Counted from the stretch's first letter, positions 17,536 to 27,344 are shown. The stretch: DNA of 64,000 nt from Pseudomonas sp. VD-NE ins (GCF_031882575.1 NZ_CP134772.1:1445001-1509000), one strand, 5' to 3'. Numbers and translations are program-made. The notes: generated from the letters alone by a model not told the origin.

Positions 17536-17801
17536 GAAATAACCTGTTTCGAGGATTTATTGATGTGCAGGCGAGTGCCGCTTTTCAGATTTCCGTAGGT
17601 GCCTATTGTGCGCAAAGCAACAGAACTCTTCTCTGTCACTTCAAATAGCTGACCATCTTTAGCAACGAGCACTGCAGCACCATTGGCGAGCGCCATTCTG
17701 TAAGCGTTGCTGAATGCCTTCAGAGCGATGTCCGGAATCCGAGACTCCTGTATGGAAATCTGATCGTCCGTCATTGGGCGTTTTTCTGCTTTACGTGACA
17801 T
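17532..17801 (-). CDS. Putative antitoxin paired with zeta toxin
   Basis: An 89-residue protein (MSRKAEKRPMTDDQISIQESRI ... VLVAKDGQLFEVT ... GTRLHINK). The ATG at 17801 has GGAG 6 bases upstream. Its TGA stop overlaps the TTG start of the toxin, so the two are translationally coupled in antitoxin-first order. It does not resemble classical epsilon antitoxin in any motif I recognise, so the role is inferred from position and size. GC content is low, like the rest of the islet. Confidence 0.6.
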   Translation of the reverse strand: MSRKAEKRPMTDDQISIQESRIPDIALKAFSNAYRMALANGAAVLVAKDGQLFEVTEKSSVALRTIGTYGNLKSGTRLHINKSSKQVIS

Positions 17802-17923
17802 GGATGACTCCAGAATCGGTGCTGAGAAGGTGCGGCTGTCGACCAAAGATATAGCACACTTGCGAGGTTCAGAGCCAAGCCCCTCTGGATAGAAGGGCCT
17901 CGACTTTTGTAGAAAAATGCGTC

Positions 17924-19111
17924 TCAAGCGTTTTTCAGAGTATTCCGGCGACTCGCCGCCGCCGTCACCGCATAACCAATCAACGCCGCCAGAATCGACC
18001 CGGTCAAAATCCCCATCCGGTCCATCCCGGCGTAATCGCTCACGCCCGGTTCAAACGCCAGCGAACCGACGAACAGGCTCATGGTGAAGCCGATACCGCA
18101 AAGGATAGCTACGCCCATGACCTGGCCCCAGTTGGCACCTTGGGGCAGGGCGGCGATGCCGGTTTTGACCGCGAGCCAGGTCAGGCCGAACACGCCGACG
18201 GTCTTGCCCAGCAGCAGGCCTACCGCAATGCCCATTGGCACGTGGTGAGTGAAGCTTTCGACGGTGACGCCGCTCAGCGACAGGCCGGCGTTGGCGAAGG
18301 CGAACAGCGGCAGAATGCCGTAAGCCACCCACGGGTGCAGCGCATGTTCAAGGGTCAGCAACGGCGACGGCTCGGCGTTTTTAGTGCGCAGCGGGATGCA
18401 GAAGGCCAACGTCACACCCGCCAGCGTGGCGTGCACACCGCTCTTGAGTACGCAAACCCAGAGGATCAAACCGATGATCATGTACGGTCCAAGCTTGACC
18501 ACCCCGAGCCGGTTCATCGCCACCAGCGCTGCGATGCACGCTGCCGCCAGACCCAGCGACAGGGTCGACAATTCACCGGAGTAGAAGATCGCGATGATCA
18601 CGATGGCGCCAAGGTCATCGATGATCGCCAGGGTCATCAGGAACAGCTTCAGCGATACCGGTACGCGCTTGCCAAGCAGGGCCAGCACGCCGAGGGCGAA
18701 GGCGATGTCGGTCGCGGTCGGGATCGCCCAGCCGTCGAGGGCTGCCGGGTTGTCACGGTTGAGGAACCAGTAGATCAGCGCCGGCACCAGCATGCCGCCG
18801 ATCGCGGCCGCACCGGGCAGGACGATCTGTGACGGCTTGGACAGTTGGCCATCAAGGACTTCGCGCTTCACTTCCAGGCCGATGAGCAGGAAGAACATCG
18901 CCATCAGACCGTCGTTGATCCACAGCAGCAGAGGTTTAGCGATTTTCAACGCACCGATCTGCGCCACCACCGGTGTGTCGAGCAGGCCGGTGTACAGCCA
19001 CGACAGTGGCGAGTTGTTGATAATCAAAGCCAGGATGGCCGCGGCGATCAATAACAGACCGCTGGCAGCTTCCAACTGAAAGAAACGCGTGAAAGTGCTA
19101 CGCAGAGGCAA
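17924..19111 (-). CDS. nhaA: Na+/H+ antiporter NhaA
   Basis: A 395-residue inner-membrane antiporter with about twelve helices. The family signature is intact: [21 protein letters not shown] at the start, [26 protein letters not shown], and the ion-binding Asp pair in [18 protein letters not shown]. It expels sodium in exchange for protons at alkaline pH. The start is a TTG at 19111 preceded by GGAGAG with 7 bases spacing; the nearby ATG is out of frame. It ends beside the low-GC toxin islet. Confidence 0.93.
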   Translation of the reverse strand: MPLRSTFTRFFQLEAASGLLLIAAAILALIINNSPLSWLYTGLLDTPVVAQIGALKIAKPLLLWINDGLMAMFFLLIGLEVKREVLDGQLSKPSQIVLPGAAAIGGMLVPALIYWFLNRDNPAALDGWAIPTATDIAFALGVLALLGKRVPVSLKLFLMTLAIIDDLGAIVIIAIFYSGELSTLSLGLAAACIAALVAMNRLGVVKLGPYMIIGLILWVCVLKSGVHATLAGVTLAFCIPLRTKNAEPSPLLTLEHALHPWVAYGILPLFAFANAGLSLSGVTVESFTHHVPMGIAVGLLLGKTVGVFGLTWLAVKTGIAALPQGANWGQVMGVAILCGIGFTMSLFVGSLAFEPGVSDYAGMDRMGILTGSILAALIGYAVTAAASRRNTLKNA

Positions 19112-19361
19112 GGTCGCTCTCCATCGATAAAGTCAAAAGGTGGGACACCCTAACCGGTACTGTTAGTTGTTAAAACAAAAGTTATATTCTTTTTTGTTAT
19201 ATGTCGTTACAAGGTGTCTGGCTCAAGCCACGCTGAGCCTAGCAGTTGCCTGACATATTGAGACTCAGCTGTATCTGTGCGCGCTATAGGATTTTTCCTA
19301 AGCTGATGAGTGAGCCTTTCTAATAGCTTCATCTCCTGCCGATTCAACGAGAACCATCACC

Positions 19362-20456
19362 ATGAGCGACAACCGACAGTGGGCCCGCGAAGCGATCCGC
19401 ATCATCGAGGCGGATTTTCAGCGCAGCGCCGACACCCACCTGATCCCTTTGCCGCTACCGGGTTTTGCGGGCATCGAGTTGTATTTCAAGGATGAGTCCA
19501 GCCATCCGACCGGCAGCCTCAAGCATCGTCTGGCTCGTTCGCTGTTTCTCTATGCGCTGTGTAACGGCTGGCTGAAACCCGGCGCGCCGGTGATCGAGGC
19601 GTCCAGCGGTTCGACGGCGATTTCCGAAGCGTACTTCGCGCGGATGCTCGGTCTGCCGTTTATTGCGGTGATGCCCGCGACCACGTCCAAAGAGAAGATC
19701 GCGCAGATCGCGTTCTACGGTGGCCAAAGTCATCTGGTGAAAGATCCCACGCAAATCTACGCCGAATCCGAACGCCTGGCCCGCGAACATGGCGGCCACT
19801 TCATCGACCAGTTCACCTACGCCGAACGCGCGACTGACTGGCGCGCGAACAACAACATCGCCGAATCGATCTTCCAGCAGATGCGCTACGAAAAACATCG
19901 GGAACCGAGCTGGCTGATCTCCAGCCCAGGTACCGGCGGCACCACCGCGACGCTCGGTCGTTACGTGCGCTATCGCCAGCATTGCACCCGCGTGCTGTGC
20001 GCGGATGCCGAGCGTTCGGTGTTCTTCGAGTACTACCAGACTGGCGATGCGAGTCTGCGTCTGGATTGCGGTTCGCGCATTGAAGGCATTGGCCGGCCGC
20101 GCGTTGAAGCGTCGTTTCTGCCCAAGGTGATCGATGCGATGGTCAAGGTGCCTGACGCCTTGTCGCTGGCCGCCATGCATTATCTGGCGCAGCGTCTGGG
20201 ACGGCATGTTGGCGGGTCGAGCGGGACCAATCTGATCGGCGCCTTGATGGCGGCGCAGCAGATGAAAGCGGCGGGGGAGTCGGGGTCGATCGTGGCGATT
20301 TTGTGTGATGGCGGCGAGCGGTATGCCGACACGTATTACGATCAGGATTGGTTGAAGGCGCAGGGGTATGAGTTGAGTGGGTTGATCGAATCGGTGGCGG
20401 CGAGTGCCGAGCGGGGTGAGGCGCTGCCGACCTCAGTCCTGCGCGCCAACATCTGA
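19362..20456 (+). CDS. PLP-dependent cysteine synthase family enzyme
   Basis: A 364-residue fold-type II PLP enzyme. The Schiff-base lysine is Lys54 in [11 protein letters not shown]; the substrate loop is [13 protein letters not shown], and the phosphate-binding loop reads [15 protein letters not shown]. The extended C-terminus ([26 protein letters not shown]) resembles the group that includes cysteine desulfhydrase Cds1 of mycobacteria rather than CysK or CysM. The exact reaction is uncertain. It is divergent from nhaA with a 250-base AT-rich gap and a weak ribosome site. Confidence 0.8.
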   Translation: MSDNRQWAREAIRIIEADFQRSADTHLIPLPLPGFAGIELYFKDESSHPTGSLKHRLARSLFLYALCNGWLKPGAPVIEASSGSTAISEAYFARMLGLPFIAVMPATTSKEKIAQIAFYGGQSHLVKDPTQIYAESERLAREHGGHFIDQFTYAERATDWRANNNIAESIFQQMRYEKHREPSWLISSPGTGGTTATLGRYVRYRQHCTRVLCADAERSVFFEYYQTGDASLRLDCGSRIEGIGRPRVEASFLPKVIDAMVKVPDALSLAAMHYLAQRLGRHVGGSSGTNLIGALMAAQQMKAAGESGSIVAILCDGGERYADTYYDQDWLKAQGYELSGLIESVAASAERGEALPTSVLRANI

Positions 20457-20470
20457 CACCCCAAAATCAA

Positions 20471-20561
20471 CTGTGGGAGCTGGCTTGCCAGCGATAGCGG
20501 AGTGTCAGTCAACAATTGGTTGAGTCTGAGTCCGTCATCGCTGGCAAGCCAGCTCCCACAG
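20471..20561. repeat. Inverted REP pair, type B
   Basis: CTGTGGGAGCTGGCTTGCCA and its inverse, with GCGAT inward, separated by about 35 bases. Lies between two convergent genes. Confidence 0.9.
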
Positions 20562-20589
20562 GGTTTTGTGTTGTGTCAGCCAGTTCTGA

Positions 20590-22203
20590 TCAACTTTCCA
20601 GGCCGAGAATATCGCGTGCCACGGCTTCAGCGATGCGAATACCATCAACACCCGCCGACAGAATCCCGCCCGCATAACCCGCGCCTTCACCGGCCGGGAA
20701 CAAGCCCTTCACGTTCATGCTCTGCAGCGTTTCGTTACGAGTGATGCGCAGCGGTGACGAAGTACGCGTCTCGATCCCGGTCAACACCGCATCGTGCAAC
20801 GAATAACCGCGAATCTGCTTCTCGAACGCCGGCAACGCTTCGCGGATCGCCTCAATGGCAAAATCCGGCAAGGCCAAGGCCAGATCACCCAGCGCCACAC
20901 CCGGTTTGTACGATGGCTCGACTTCGCCCAGTTCGGTTGAAGGGATGTCGTTGATGAAGTCGCCAACCAGTTGCGCCGGCGCCTTGTAATCGCTGCCACC
21001 AAGAATAAAGGCGTGGGATTCCAGACGTTCCTGCAACTCGATCCCTGCCAGCGGGCCGCCCGGATAATCGACTTCCGGGGTGATGCCGACGACGATGCCG
21101 GAGTTGGCGTTGCGCTCGTTACGCGAGTACTGGCTCATGCCGTTGGTGACCACGCGGTTCGGCTCGGAAGTCGCCGCGACCACGGTGCCGCCCGGGCACA
21201 TGCAGAAGCTGTAAACCGAACGGCCGTTCTTGGCGTGGTGCACCAGTTTGTAGTCGGCAGCACCGAGTTTCGGGTGGCCGGCGTATTTGCCCAATCGTGC
21301 ACGGTCGATCAGCGATTGCGGGTGCTCGATGCGGAAGCCCACCGAGAACGGCTTGGCTTCCATGAACACGCCACGGCTGTGGAGCATGCGGAAGGTGTCG
21401 CGGGCGCTGTGACCGAGGGCCAGAACCACGTGTTTCGAATGCAGGGTTTCGCCGCTGGCCAATTGCACGCCAACCAGTTGGCCGTCTTCGATCAGCACGT
21501 CGCTGACGCGTTCCTGGAAGCGCACTTCGCCGCCCAGTTCGCGGATCTGCTCGCGCATGTTTTCAACCATGCCGGTCAGACGGAACGTACCGATGTGCGG
21601 TTTGCTGACGTAGAGGATTTCTTCCGGCGCGCCGGCCTTGACGAACTCGTGCAGGACTTTACGGCCAAGGAATTTCGGGTCCTTGATCTGGCTGTACAGC
21701 TTGCCGTCGGAGAATGTGCCCGCGCCGCCTTCGCCGAACTGCACGTTGGACTCTGGGTTGAGCACGCTTTTACGCCACAGGCCCCAGGTGTCTTTGGTGC
21801 GCTGGCGGACTTCGGTGCCGCGCTCGAGGACGATCGGCTTGAAGCCCATTTGCGCCAGCAGCAGGCCGGCGAAAATCCCGCACGGGCCGAAACCGACGAC
21901 GATCGGGCGCTGGCTCAGGTCGCTCGGCGCCTGACCGACGAATTTGTAGCTGACATCCGGCGCCACGTTGACGTTACGGTCGTCGGCGAACTTGCCCAAC
22001 ACTTTGGCCTCGTCGCGCACTTCGAGGTCGATGGTGTAGATGAAGCACAGTTCGGAGGACTTTTTGCGCGCATCGTAGCTGCGCTTGAACAAGGTGAATT
22101 CGAGCAAGTCATCGCTGGCGATGCCCAGGCGTTGCACGATGGCAACGCGCAGGTCTTCTTCGGGATGGTCGATTGGCAGCTTGAGTTCAGTGATTCGTAA
22201 CAT
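20590..22203 (-). CDS. FAD-dependent oxidoreductase (COG2509 type)
   Basis: A 537-residue flavoprotein. An N-terminal domain of about 95 residues (MLRITELKLPIDHPEEDL) is followed by the dinucleotide-binding motif PIVVGFGPCGIFAGLLLAQ, then FGEGGAGTFSDGKLYSQI, and ends with LFPAGEGAGYAGGILSAGVDG, which closes the FAD site. This is the layout of the uncharacterised FAD-dependent dehydrogenase family found across bacteria. The substrate is unknown. Start at the ATG at 22203 gives the family N-terminus. It stands alone. Confidence 0.85.
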   Translation of the reverse strand: MLRITELKLPIDHPEEDLRVAIVQRLGIASDDLLEFTLFKRSYDARKKSSELCFIYTIDLEVRDEAKVLGKFADDRNVNVAPDVSYKFVGQAPSDLSQRPIVVGFGPCGIFAGLLLAQMGFKPIVLERGTEVRQRTKDTWGLWRKSVLNPESNVQFGEGGAGTFSDGKLYSQIKDPKFLGRKVLHEFVKAGAPEEILYVSKPHIGTFRLTGMVENMREQIRELGGEVRFQERVSDVLIEDGQLVGVQLASGETLHSKHVVLALGHSARDTFRMLHSRGVFMEAKPFSVGFRIEHPQSLIDRARLGKYAGHPKLGAADYKLVHHAKNGRSVYSFCMCPGGTVVAATSEPNRVVTNGMSQYSRNERNANSGIVVGITPEVDYPGGPLAGIELQERLESHAFILGGSDYKAPAQLVGDFINDIPSTELGEVEPSYKPGVALGDLALALPDFAIEAIREALPAFEKQIRGYSLHDAVLTGIETRTSSPLRITRNETLQSMNVKGLFPAGEGAGYAGGILSAGVDGIRIAEAVARDILGLES

Positions 22204-22300
22204 GGCGAGGATCCGGGTTCGCGGGGCGCACAACTGCGCCAGGGCGTTTGAAGGCCGCGATTATAAGCCGCAAAGGCCGGATCCGGTGAGGCTAAAACGC

Positions 22301-22954
22301 TCAGTCGTTGCGCGATCCGCCGAAATACCCGCAACCGCGCTGCACCTGGCCGTCGATGCGCAACTCGGCGCTCATGTGCTGCACGCTACCGGTGCTGCTG
22401 TCGACGCAGCGCTGCGGCGCAACCCACAATTCGATGCGCTGGTTGTTGGCTTTGCTGCTCAGATTGAAGCGGCCATCGCCCAATTGTTCTTCAACATAGG
22501 GAACGGCGAGAGGCGGCTGGCCTTCGCGGTCGATGACCATGCCTTTGCCGCTGACTTTGACGTTCCATTCCGGGCCATGGCCGGCGGCGCGCAGGATCAG
22601 CAGTTTGAAATTCGGATCATCACAGGCAGTGCCCGAGCGCTCGACGCGGTACAGCTGAGTCAGATCGAGTCGATCGCCGGCGACTTTACCGCGAACATCG
22701 GCAAACAGTTTGCCTTGTTCATCAGCCAGCGTTGCTGCCTCTTGCAGAATGCTGGTGCCGCCGATGTCATTGACCACCAGTTGACGCTGCTCCTGACACG
22801 GCTGAAACACCAGTTTGCCGTCAGCGGCGGTCAGTTGCCCTTGCATCCGCGTCTGGCCGACGTGCGAGGCACTTTCTCGCTGGCCATCGAGCAACTGGCA
22901 GGCGGCAAACAACGGCAGCAGGGCAACAAGGACTAACGAACGGGCAACACGCAT
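22301..22954 (-). CDS. COG3650-like lipoprotein
   Basis: A 217-residue lipoprotein with lipobox FAAC (Cys19). The first half has a MliC/COG3650-type pattern (VFQPCQEQRQLVVND) and the second half a beta-rich domain with cysteines at TACDDPNF, PQRCVDS and QRGCGYFGG, consistent with disulfides in the periplasm. Role unknown. The ATG at 22954 has GGAGAG upstream; an earlier ATG 18 bases upstream lacks one. It may form a unit with the downstream FAD gene, 97 bases apart. Confidence 0.65.
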   Translation of the reverse strand: MRVARSLVLVALLPLFAACQLLDGQRESASHVGQTRMQGQLTAADGKLVFQPCQEQRQLVVNDIGGTSILQEAATLADEQGKLFADVRGKVAGDRLDLTQLYRVERSGTACDDPNFKLLILRAAGHGPEWNVKVSGKGMVIDREGQPPLAVPYVEEQLGDGRFNLSSKANNQRIELWVAPQRCVDSSTGSVQHMSAELRIDGQVQRGCGYFGGSRND

Positions 22955-23013
22955 CTTCGGCTCTCCAGACAAGTGCCGCCACGTTACGCAGCCTGACCGT
23001 TCATCACAAGGGT

Positions 23014-23613
23014 TTAGCCCACGTGAAATGTCTGACCTGTCTGCAAGCCTTCGACACTTTTCGCGTAGGCCAATGCCACATCCGCTGCAGGAACCGGCTT
23101 GTAACCACGGAAATACGGGGCGTAGCTGCCCATGGCTTCGAGCAGCACAGTCGGGCTGATCGAGTTCACGCGCAAGCCGCGCGGCAACTCGATGGCGGCG
23201 GCGCGGACGAAGCTGTCGAGGGCGCCGTTGACCAGCGCTGCGGATGCGCCGCTGCGGATCGGATCGTGGCTGAGGACGCCGGTGGTGAAGGTAAACGAGG
23301 CGCCGTCATTGGCGAACTCGCGGCCGATCAGCAGCAGATTGACCTGGCCCATCAGTTTGTCTTTGAGACCGAGGGCGAAGCTGTCTTCCGTCATTTCACC
23401 CAGCGGTGCGAAGGTCACGTTGCCGGCGGCGCAGACCAGTGCATCGAACTTGCCGGTTTTTTCGAACAGCGTGCGGATTGACCCGCTGTCGCTGATATCC
23501 ACCTGCAAATCACCGCTGGTGCGCCCGATACGAATGACTTCGTGGCGTTGCGAGAGTTCTTTGTCTACGGCCGAACCGATGGTGCCGCCAGCGCCTATCA
23601 ACAGAATTTTCAT
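23014..23613 (-). CDS. Short-chain dehydrogenase-like protein lacking the YxxxK site
   Basis: A 199-residue Rossmann protein. The NADP-binding opening is MKILLIGAGGTIGSAV and VCAAGNVTF replaces the usual NNAG. In place of the catalytic Tyr-x-x-x-Lys there is SAALVNGALDSFVRAAAIELP, so the standard SDR chemistry is not expected; this subgroup is common in proteobacteria under the name short chain dehydrogenase. Start at 23613. It is transcribed away from a LysR regulator 105 bases apart, which probably controls it. Confidence 0.8.
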   Translation of the reverse strand: MKILLIGAGGTIGSAVDKELSQRHEVIRIGRTSGDLQVDISDSGSIRTLFEKTGKFDALVCAAGNVTFAPLGEMTEDSFALGLKDKLMGQVNLLLIGREFANDGASFTFTTGVLSHDPIRSGASAALVNGALDSFVRAAAIELPRGLRVNSISPTVLLEAMGSYAPYFRGYKPVPAADVALAYAKSVEGLQTGQTFHVG

Positions 23614-23717
23614 CGAGCTGTACCTCAAGTGATTGAACGAGGTTTCAGTCTAGAGTGGTTTTTTCTGCGGATAAGCGCGCTAATAGGCAACCTTTGGTTT
23701 TCAAATGGAAACAATCC

Positions 23718-24632
23718 ATGAGCGAGATGGATGATCTGGCGGCGTTCGCGGTGTTGATTGAAGCGGGCAGCTTTACCCTGGCGGCGCAGCAGTTGGGTTG
23801 CAGCAAGGGCCAGTTGTCCAAGCGCATCAGCCAGCTCGAAGCGCAGTTTTCCGTGGTGTTGCTGCAACGCACCACCCGGCGCTTGAGCCTGACCGCCGCC
23901 GGCGCCGCATTGCTGCCGCAGGCCCAGGCGCTGGTCGTCCAGGTGGAAAGGGCGCGTCAGGCCTTGGCGCGGTTGAAGGACGATATGGCCGGACCGGTGC
24001 GCATGACGGTGCCGGTTTCTCTGGGGGAAACCTTCTTCGATGGTCTGCTGTTGGAGTTCTCGCACAAATACCCCGAGGTGCAGATCGAGCTGGAGCTGAA
24101 CAACAGTTACCGCGATTTGTCCCGGGACGGCTTTGATCTGGGGATCCGCAGTGAGGTGGCCAATGATGATCGACTGGTGGCCAAGCCGTTACTGGCATGG
24201 CAGGAAATGACCTGCGCGAGCCCGGCCTACCTCGAGCGCTTCGGTGAACCGCTGACGCCACAAGCACTGGCCGAACACCGCTGTTTGCTCAACAGCCACT
24301 ACAGCGGGCGCGAGGAATGGCTGTATCACCAGCAGCATGAGTTGTTACGGGTGCGGGTGTCAGGACCGTTTGCCAGCAACCATTACAACCTTCTCAAGAA
24401 AGCCGCGCTCAGTGGCGCCGGTATCGCGCGATTGCCTTCCTACTTGCTGCAAGCGGAACTGGCTGATGGTCAATTGCGCTGGCTCCTGCGAGATTTTCAG
24501 ACCCGGCGCATGCCGATGTACCTCGTGCATCCGTATCAGGGCGGATTGCCGAAGCGCACGCAAGTGCTGGCGGACTATTTGATTGGTTGGTTCAAGCGCA
24601 GTGGCGAAGCGCTGGATCGCCTCCAGCATTGA
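23718..24632 (+). CDS. LysR family transcriptional regulator
   Basis: A 304-residue regulator. Residues 1-60 are a winged helix-turn-helix (SFTLAAQQLGCSKGQLSKRISQLE), followed by the linker helix and a periplasmic-binding-like sensor domain (VRMTVPVSLGETFFDGLLLEF, GIRSEVANDDRLVAKPL). The ATG at 23718 starts the normal MSEMDDLAAF N-terminus. It faces the SDR-like gene, the classic LysR divergent arrangement. The inducer is unknown. Confidence 0.88.
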   Translation: MSEMDDLAAFAVLIEAGSFTLAAQQLGCSKGQLSKRISQLEAQFSVVLLQRTTRRLSLTAAGAALLPQAQALVVQVERARQALARLKDDMAGPVRMTVPVSLGETFFDGLLLEFSHKYPEVQIELELNNSYRDLSRDGFDLGIRSEVANDDRLVAKPLLAWQEMTCASPAYLERFGEPLTPQALAEHRCLLNSHYSGREEWLYHQQHELLRVRVSGPFASNHYNLLKKAALSGAGIARLPSYLLQAELADGQLRWLLRDFQTRRMPMYLVHPYQGGLPKRTQVLADYLIGWFKRSGEALDRLQH

Positions 24633-24642
24633 CCCCACGTCC

Positions 24643-24722
24643 ACTGTAGGAGCTGCCGAAGGCTGCGATCTTTTGATCTTGAAAAATAACATCAAAAGAT
24701 CGCAGCCTCGGCAGCTCCTACA
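24643..24722. repeat. Inverted REP pair, type A, opposite polarity
   Basis: CTGTAGGAGCTGCCGAAGGC ... GATCTTTT and its inverse, here with the GATCTTTT ends inward. It separates the LysR gene from the DoxX gene. Confidence 0.9.
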
Positions 24723-24728
24723 GGGATA

Positions 24729-25205
24729 TCAGTGGTTGTAGCGGCGGGCAATCAGGTGATCGATCGATATTTTTCCTGGCCCGGTCGCCATCAGGTACAG
24801 CAACACCGCGGCCCAGGTGCCGTGGGTTGGATAAGCATCCGGGTAAACAAAAAGCTGAATGGTCATCGTCATGCCCAACAACGCCAATGCCGAAAACCGT
24901 GTGGCGAAGCCGATCAGTATCAGCAGCGGAAAAAAGTGTTCGGCGAACGCCGCCAGGTGCGCGGCGATCTCTGGTGGCAACAACGGCACGTGGTATTCAC
25001 TCTTGAACAACGGAATTGTCGAGTCGGCCAGACGTGGCCAGCCGAGTTGAAAAGTGCCGTCGATCAGGTCGATGGCCAGGCCTTCAACCTTGGTCTGTCC
25101 TGACTTCCAGAACACCGCGGCAATCGAGAAACGCGCAATAAACGCGATCAGGCTGTGAGGGATTTTTTCCAGTAACGTGATGGCATGGTTGATGAGCGTT
25201 TTCAT
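24729..25205 (-). CDS. DoxX family membrane protein of bufferin operon
   Basis: A 158-residue protein with four hydrophobic segments (LIAFIARFSIAAVFWKSGQTK, FFPLLILIGFATRFSALALL, GTWAAVLLYLMATGPG), the DoxX pattern. It is the last gene of a four-gene unit after the DUF2282 peptide, DUF692 enzyme and DUF2063 protein, overlapping the previous gene by 4 bases. In described bufferin (HvfABCD-like) operons a DoxX protein fills this place; it may act in the membrane during copper handling or export, which is inference. Confidence 0.8.
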   Translation of the reverse strand: MKTLINHAITLLEKIPHSLIAFIARFSIAAVFWKSGQTKVEGLAIDLIDGTFQLGWPRLADSTIPLFKSEYHVPLLPPEIAAHLAAFAEHFFPLLILIGFATRFSALALLGMTMTIQLFVYPDAYPTHGTWAAVLLYLMATGPGKISIDHLIARRYNH

Positions 25206-25960
25206 GGCAGTTCCTTGTTATTCAAGTGAGTGATGGCGTTGCGCGCGATCAGCAAGCCGAGGGTTTGCGCAAGGTCGAACTCAGGGCTGTTTTCAGCCGC
25301 TGCCAGCAGAGGCTGGCCATCGATCAGGTTGCCGATAAACCTGCTGGCGCCGGGGTCGAGGGTAAACACTTCGACGTCCAGGCCATTGCGCAACACCAGA
25401 GCGTGTTGCCTTTGGTTGATGTCGACTCCCCCCAGCGTCGAGTCCTGCTGATGTGCGCCCCAGATCGCGACCACGGCAAAGGCTGAGTCGAGCAGGTGCA
25501 GGGAGGGGTGAAACTCGAGGCGCAATTCACTCAGCGTTTGTGCATCAGCCAGCGCTGCGGTGATTGCTTCTAGCTGTACGGGCGGAGTGTCGGCCGCGTG
25601 ATAGGCGAGGGTACGCAGGTGCTCAAGGCGCGCCACGTCTGCCAGATAAGGCACGTCGCCGGCCGGTTCAAACGCTGCGATGAAGTCCGCAAATGCTTCG
25701 CCATAACGGCTCATCAACGGACTTTGCGGCGGTTGCTGCCTCACGAAAGTGGCCGCCATCGCGCGGAAGAATTCATCGCCGACCAATTGTGCAACCACCG
25801 GATAACTGTCGCCCAACGCATTGATCAGCGAGCACTGCACGTTGTTGCGATACACCGCGAAACGGCTCGCTGGATCAGCACCGTTGGCACAGCACAGACC
25901 ATCGGGGCAGGGCCGCCGCGTATCGATGAGCGCCGCAGCGAAAGCGCGTTGAGTGCTCAT
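25202..25960 (-). CDS. DUF2063 partner protein (BufC/HvfC-like)
   Basis: A 252-residue protein. The N-terminal half is the DUF2063 DNA-binding-type domain ([49 protein letters not shown]), which in MNIO systems serves as the peptide-recognition partner of the DUF692 enzyme rather than a DNA binder. The C-terminal half is less conserved. It overlaps the DUF692 gene by 4 bases and the DoxX gene by 4 bases, showing tight translational coupling. The CC near residue 24 is an unusual detail. Confidence 0.82.
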   Translation of the reverse strand: MSTQRAFAAALIDTRRPCPDGLCCANGADPASRFAVYRNNVQCSLINALGDSYPVVAQLVGDEFFRAMAATFVRQQPPQSPLMSRYGEAFADFIAAFEPAGDVPYLADVARLEHLRTLAYHAADTPPVQLEAITAALADAQTLSELRLEFHPSLHLLDSAFAVVAIWGAHQQDSTLGGVDINQRQHALVLRNGLDVEVFTLDPGASRFIGNLIDGQPLLAAAENSPEFDLAQTLGLLIARNAITHLNNKELP

Positions 25961-26844
25961 GTGCGCCCTCCGGCATCCCGCAAAAGCGCATCAGCCTGCT
26001 GCGCCTCGGCCATTAGCACCGCGAACGCCGGTACTTGATTGTCGCGCTCGATCAACGTCGCCACCGGGTCTGTGCGTTGCAGCACTTGTCGGTACAAACC
26101 CCAAACGGCTTGATCGATCGGCGCGCCGTGATCGTCGATCAGCAAGCGATCGCCAAGGCTGTCGCAGTCTTCGGCAAACCCGGCCAGATGAATTTCGCCC
26201 ACCGTGTGTAATGGCAACGCATCGAGATACGCCTGTGGATCACGCTGATGGTTCACGCAAGAAACGTAGACATTGTTGACGTCGAGCAACAAGCCGCAGC
26301 CGCTGCGGCGGATGACCTCGGCGATGAAATCTGCCTCATCGATCGTCGAGCGCTCGAACGCCAGATAGGTCGCCGGATTCTCCAGCAGCATCGGCCGTTG
26401 AAGCGTGTTCTGGACCTGATCGATATGTTCGCAGACGCGGTTCAACGTCGGCGTGTCATAGGCCAGCGGCAACAGGTCATTGAGAAACACCGGGCCATGG
26501 CTCGACCAGGCCAGGTGTTCGGAAAAGGCTTGCGGTTGATAGCGTCGAATCAGTTCCGCGAGGCGCTTGAGGTGCTGTTCATCCAGCGGGCCTTCAGCCC
26601 CGATGGACAACCCGACACCGTGCAGCGACAGCGGATACTGTTCGCGGATCAACCCGAGAAAATGATGAAACGGACCGCCGGCCACCATGTAGTTTTCGGC
26701 GTGGACTTCGAAGAAGCCGATGTCCGGTTGTAAGCCGAGCACTTCACGAAAGTGCCCGGTCTTGAGGCCCAGCCCGGCACGGGGCGGGAGCCCGGTGCGG
26801 GCTGCCTGAGTGCGGGATTGGGCATGGTCATTGATAGTGAGCAT
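25957..26844 (-). CDS. DUF692 multinuclear iron oxidase (BufB/HvfB-like)
   Basis: A 295-residue TIM-barrel enzyme of the MNIO family (relatives: MbnB, TglH, ChrH). Metal-site landmarks are [45 protein letters not shown] and GEIHLAGF. It is expected to modify cysteines of the small peptide encoded just upstream, using a partner encoded just downstream. The ATG at 26844 is taken; a GTG three codons earlier is possible, and neither has a strong ribosome site, so expression probably depends on the upstream gene 25 bases away. Confidence 0.87.
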   Translation of the reverse strand: MLTINDHAQSRTQAARTGLPPRAGLGLKTGHFREVLGLQPDIGFFEVHAENYMVAGGPFHHFLGLIREQYPLSLHGVGLSIGAEGPLDEQHLKRLAELIRRYQPQAFSEHLAWSSHGPVFLNDLLPLAYDTPTLNRVCEHIDQVQNTLQRPMLLENPATYLAFERSTIDEADFIAEVIRRSGCGLLLDVNNVYVSCVNHQRDPQAYLDALPLHTVGEIHLAGFAEDCDSLGDRLLIDDHGAPIDQAVWGLYRQVLQRTDPVATLIERDNQVPAFAVLMAEAQQADALLRDAGGRT

Positions 26845-26869
26845 GATCGTCACTCAGGCAGGCCAACGA

Positions 26870-27172
26870 TCAGGACTTGGCTTTGAACGCTTCCATCTGA
26901 CCGAAACCGGTCGGCGAGGTTTTGCTCTCAGTGTTAGCGCAAGTGCCCTTCGGAACGAGTTTCCAGGCGTTGGCCTGATAGTCCATTTTCGACGTGCCGG
27001 CGCAAGTGGTGCCTGCACCCGCGGCGCAATCGTTATGGCCCTTCATGGCCACGCCGAAGCATTTTTCCATGTCGTCGGCGGCGTGGGCGGTGGAGACGGC
27101 GGCGATGCTCAGGGCAGAACCGAGGGCCAGAACCAGGGCAGTGGCGGACAGGGTGCGAGTGGTAGCAGTCAT
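26870..27172 (-). CDS. DUF2282 Cys peptide precursor (bufferin type)
   Basis: A 100-residue precursor with a clear signal peptide ([20 protein letters not shown] ... AHAAD). The mature part has four cysteines in a BufA1-like pattern: [24 protein letters not shown] and KGTCAN. Known bufferins carry cysteines turned into thio-oxazoles by the MNIO enzyme and bind copper in the periplasm. GGAG precedes the ATG at 27172. It is first in the operon with DUF692, DUF2063 and DoxX genes. Modification and copper binding here are inferred from family knowledge. Confidence 0.85.
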   Translation of the reverse strand: MTATTRTLSATALVLALGSALSIAAVSTAHAADDMEKCFGVAMKGHNDCAAGAGTTCAGTSKMDYQANAWKLVPKGTCANTESKTSPTGFGQMEAFKAKS

Positions 27173-27230
27173 GATGTTTCTCCAGTCTTGGTCAGGGTTT
27201 TTACAAGCGGTTTGCGCTTGCTTACCCCAC

Positions 27231-27258
27231 TAGAGAAAGCTCACTGCGATGCGTTACA
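27231..27258 (-). promoter_or_regulatory. Candidate ECF sigma-factor promoter of bufferin operon
   Basis: On the minus strand TGTAACG (27258-27252) is followed after about 17 bases by TCTA (27234-27231), a pattern like several ECF promoters with an AAC core. It lies 60-85 bases before the precursor start. No ECF sigma gene is in the window; weak evidence. Confidence 0.3.
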
Positions 27259-27344
27259 GCGCAAAGCAAAGTTTTTTCGAGAAAACCTTCGGACACTGCA
27301 GTCCAAGGTGGGATTCGGGTTGAACTCGGGGTTGTGGTGGGCAC

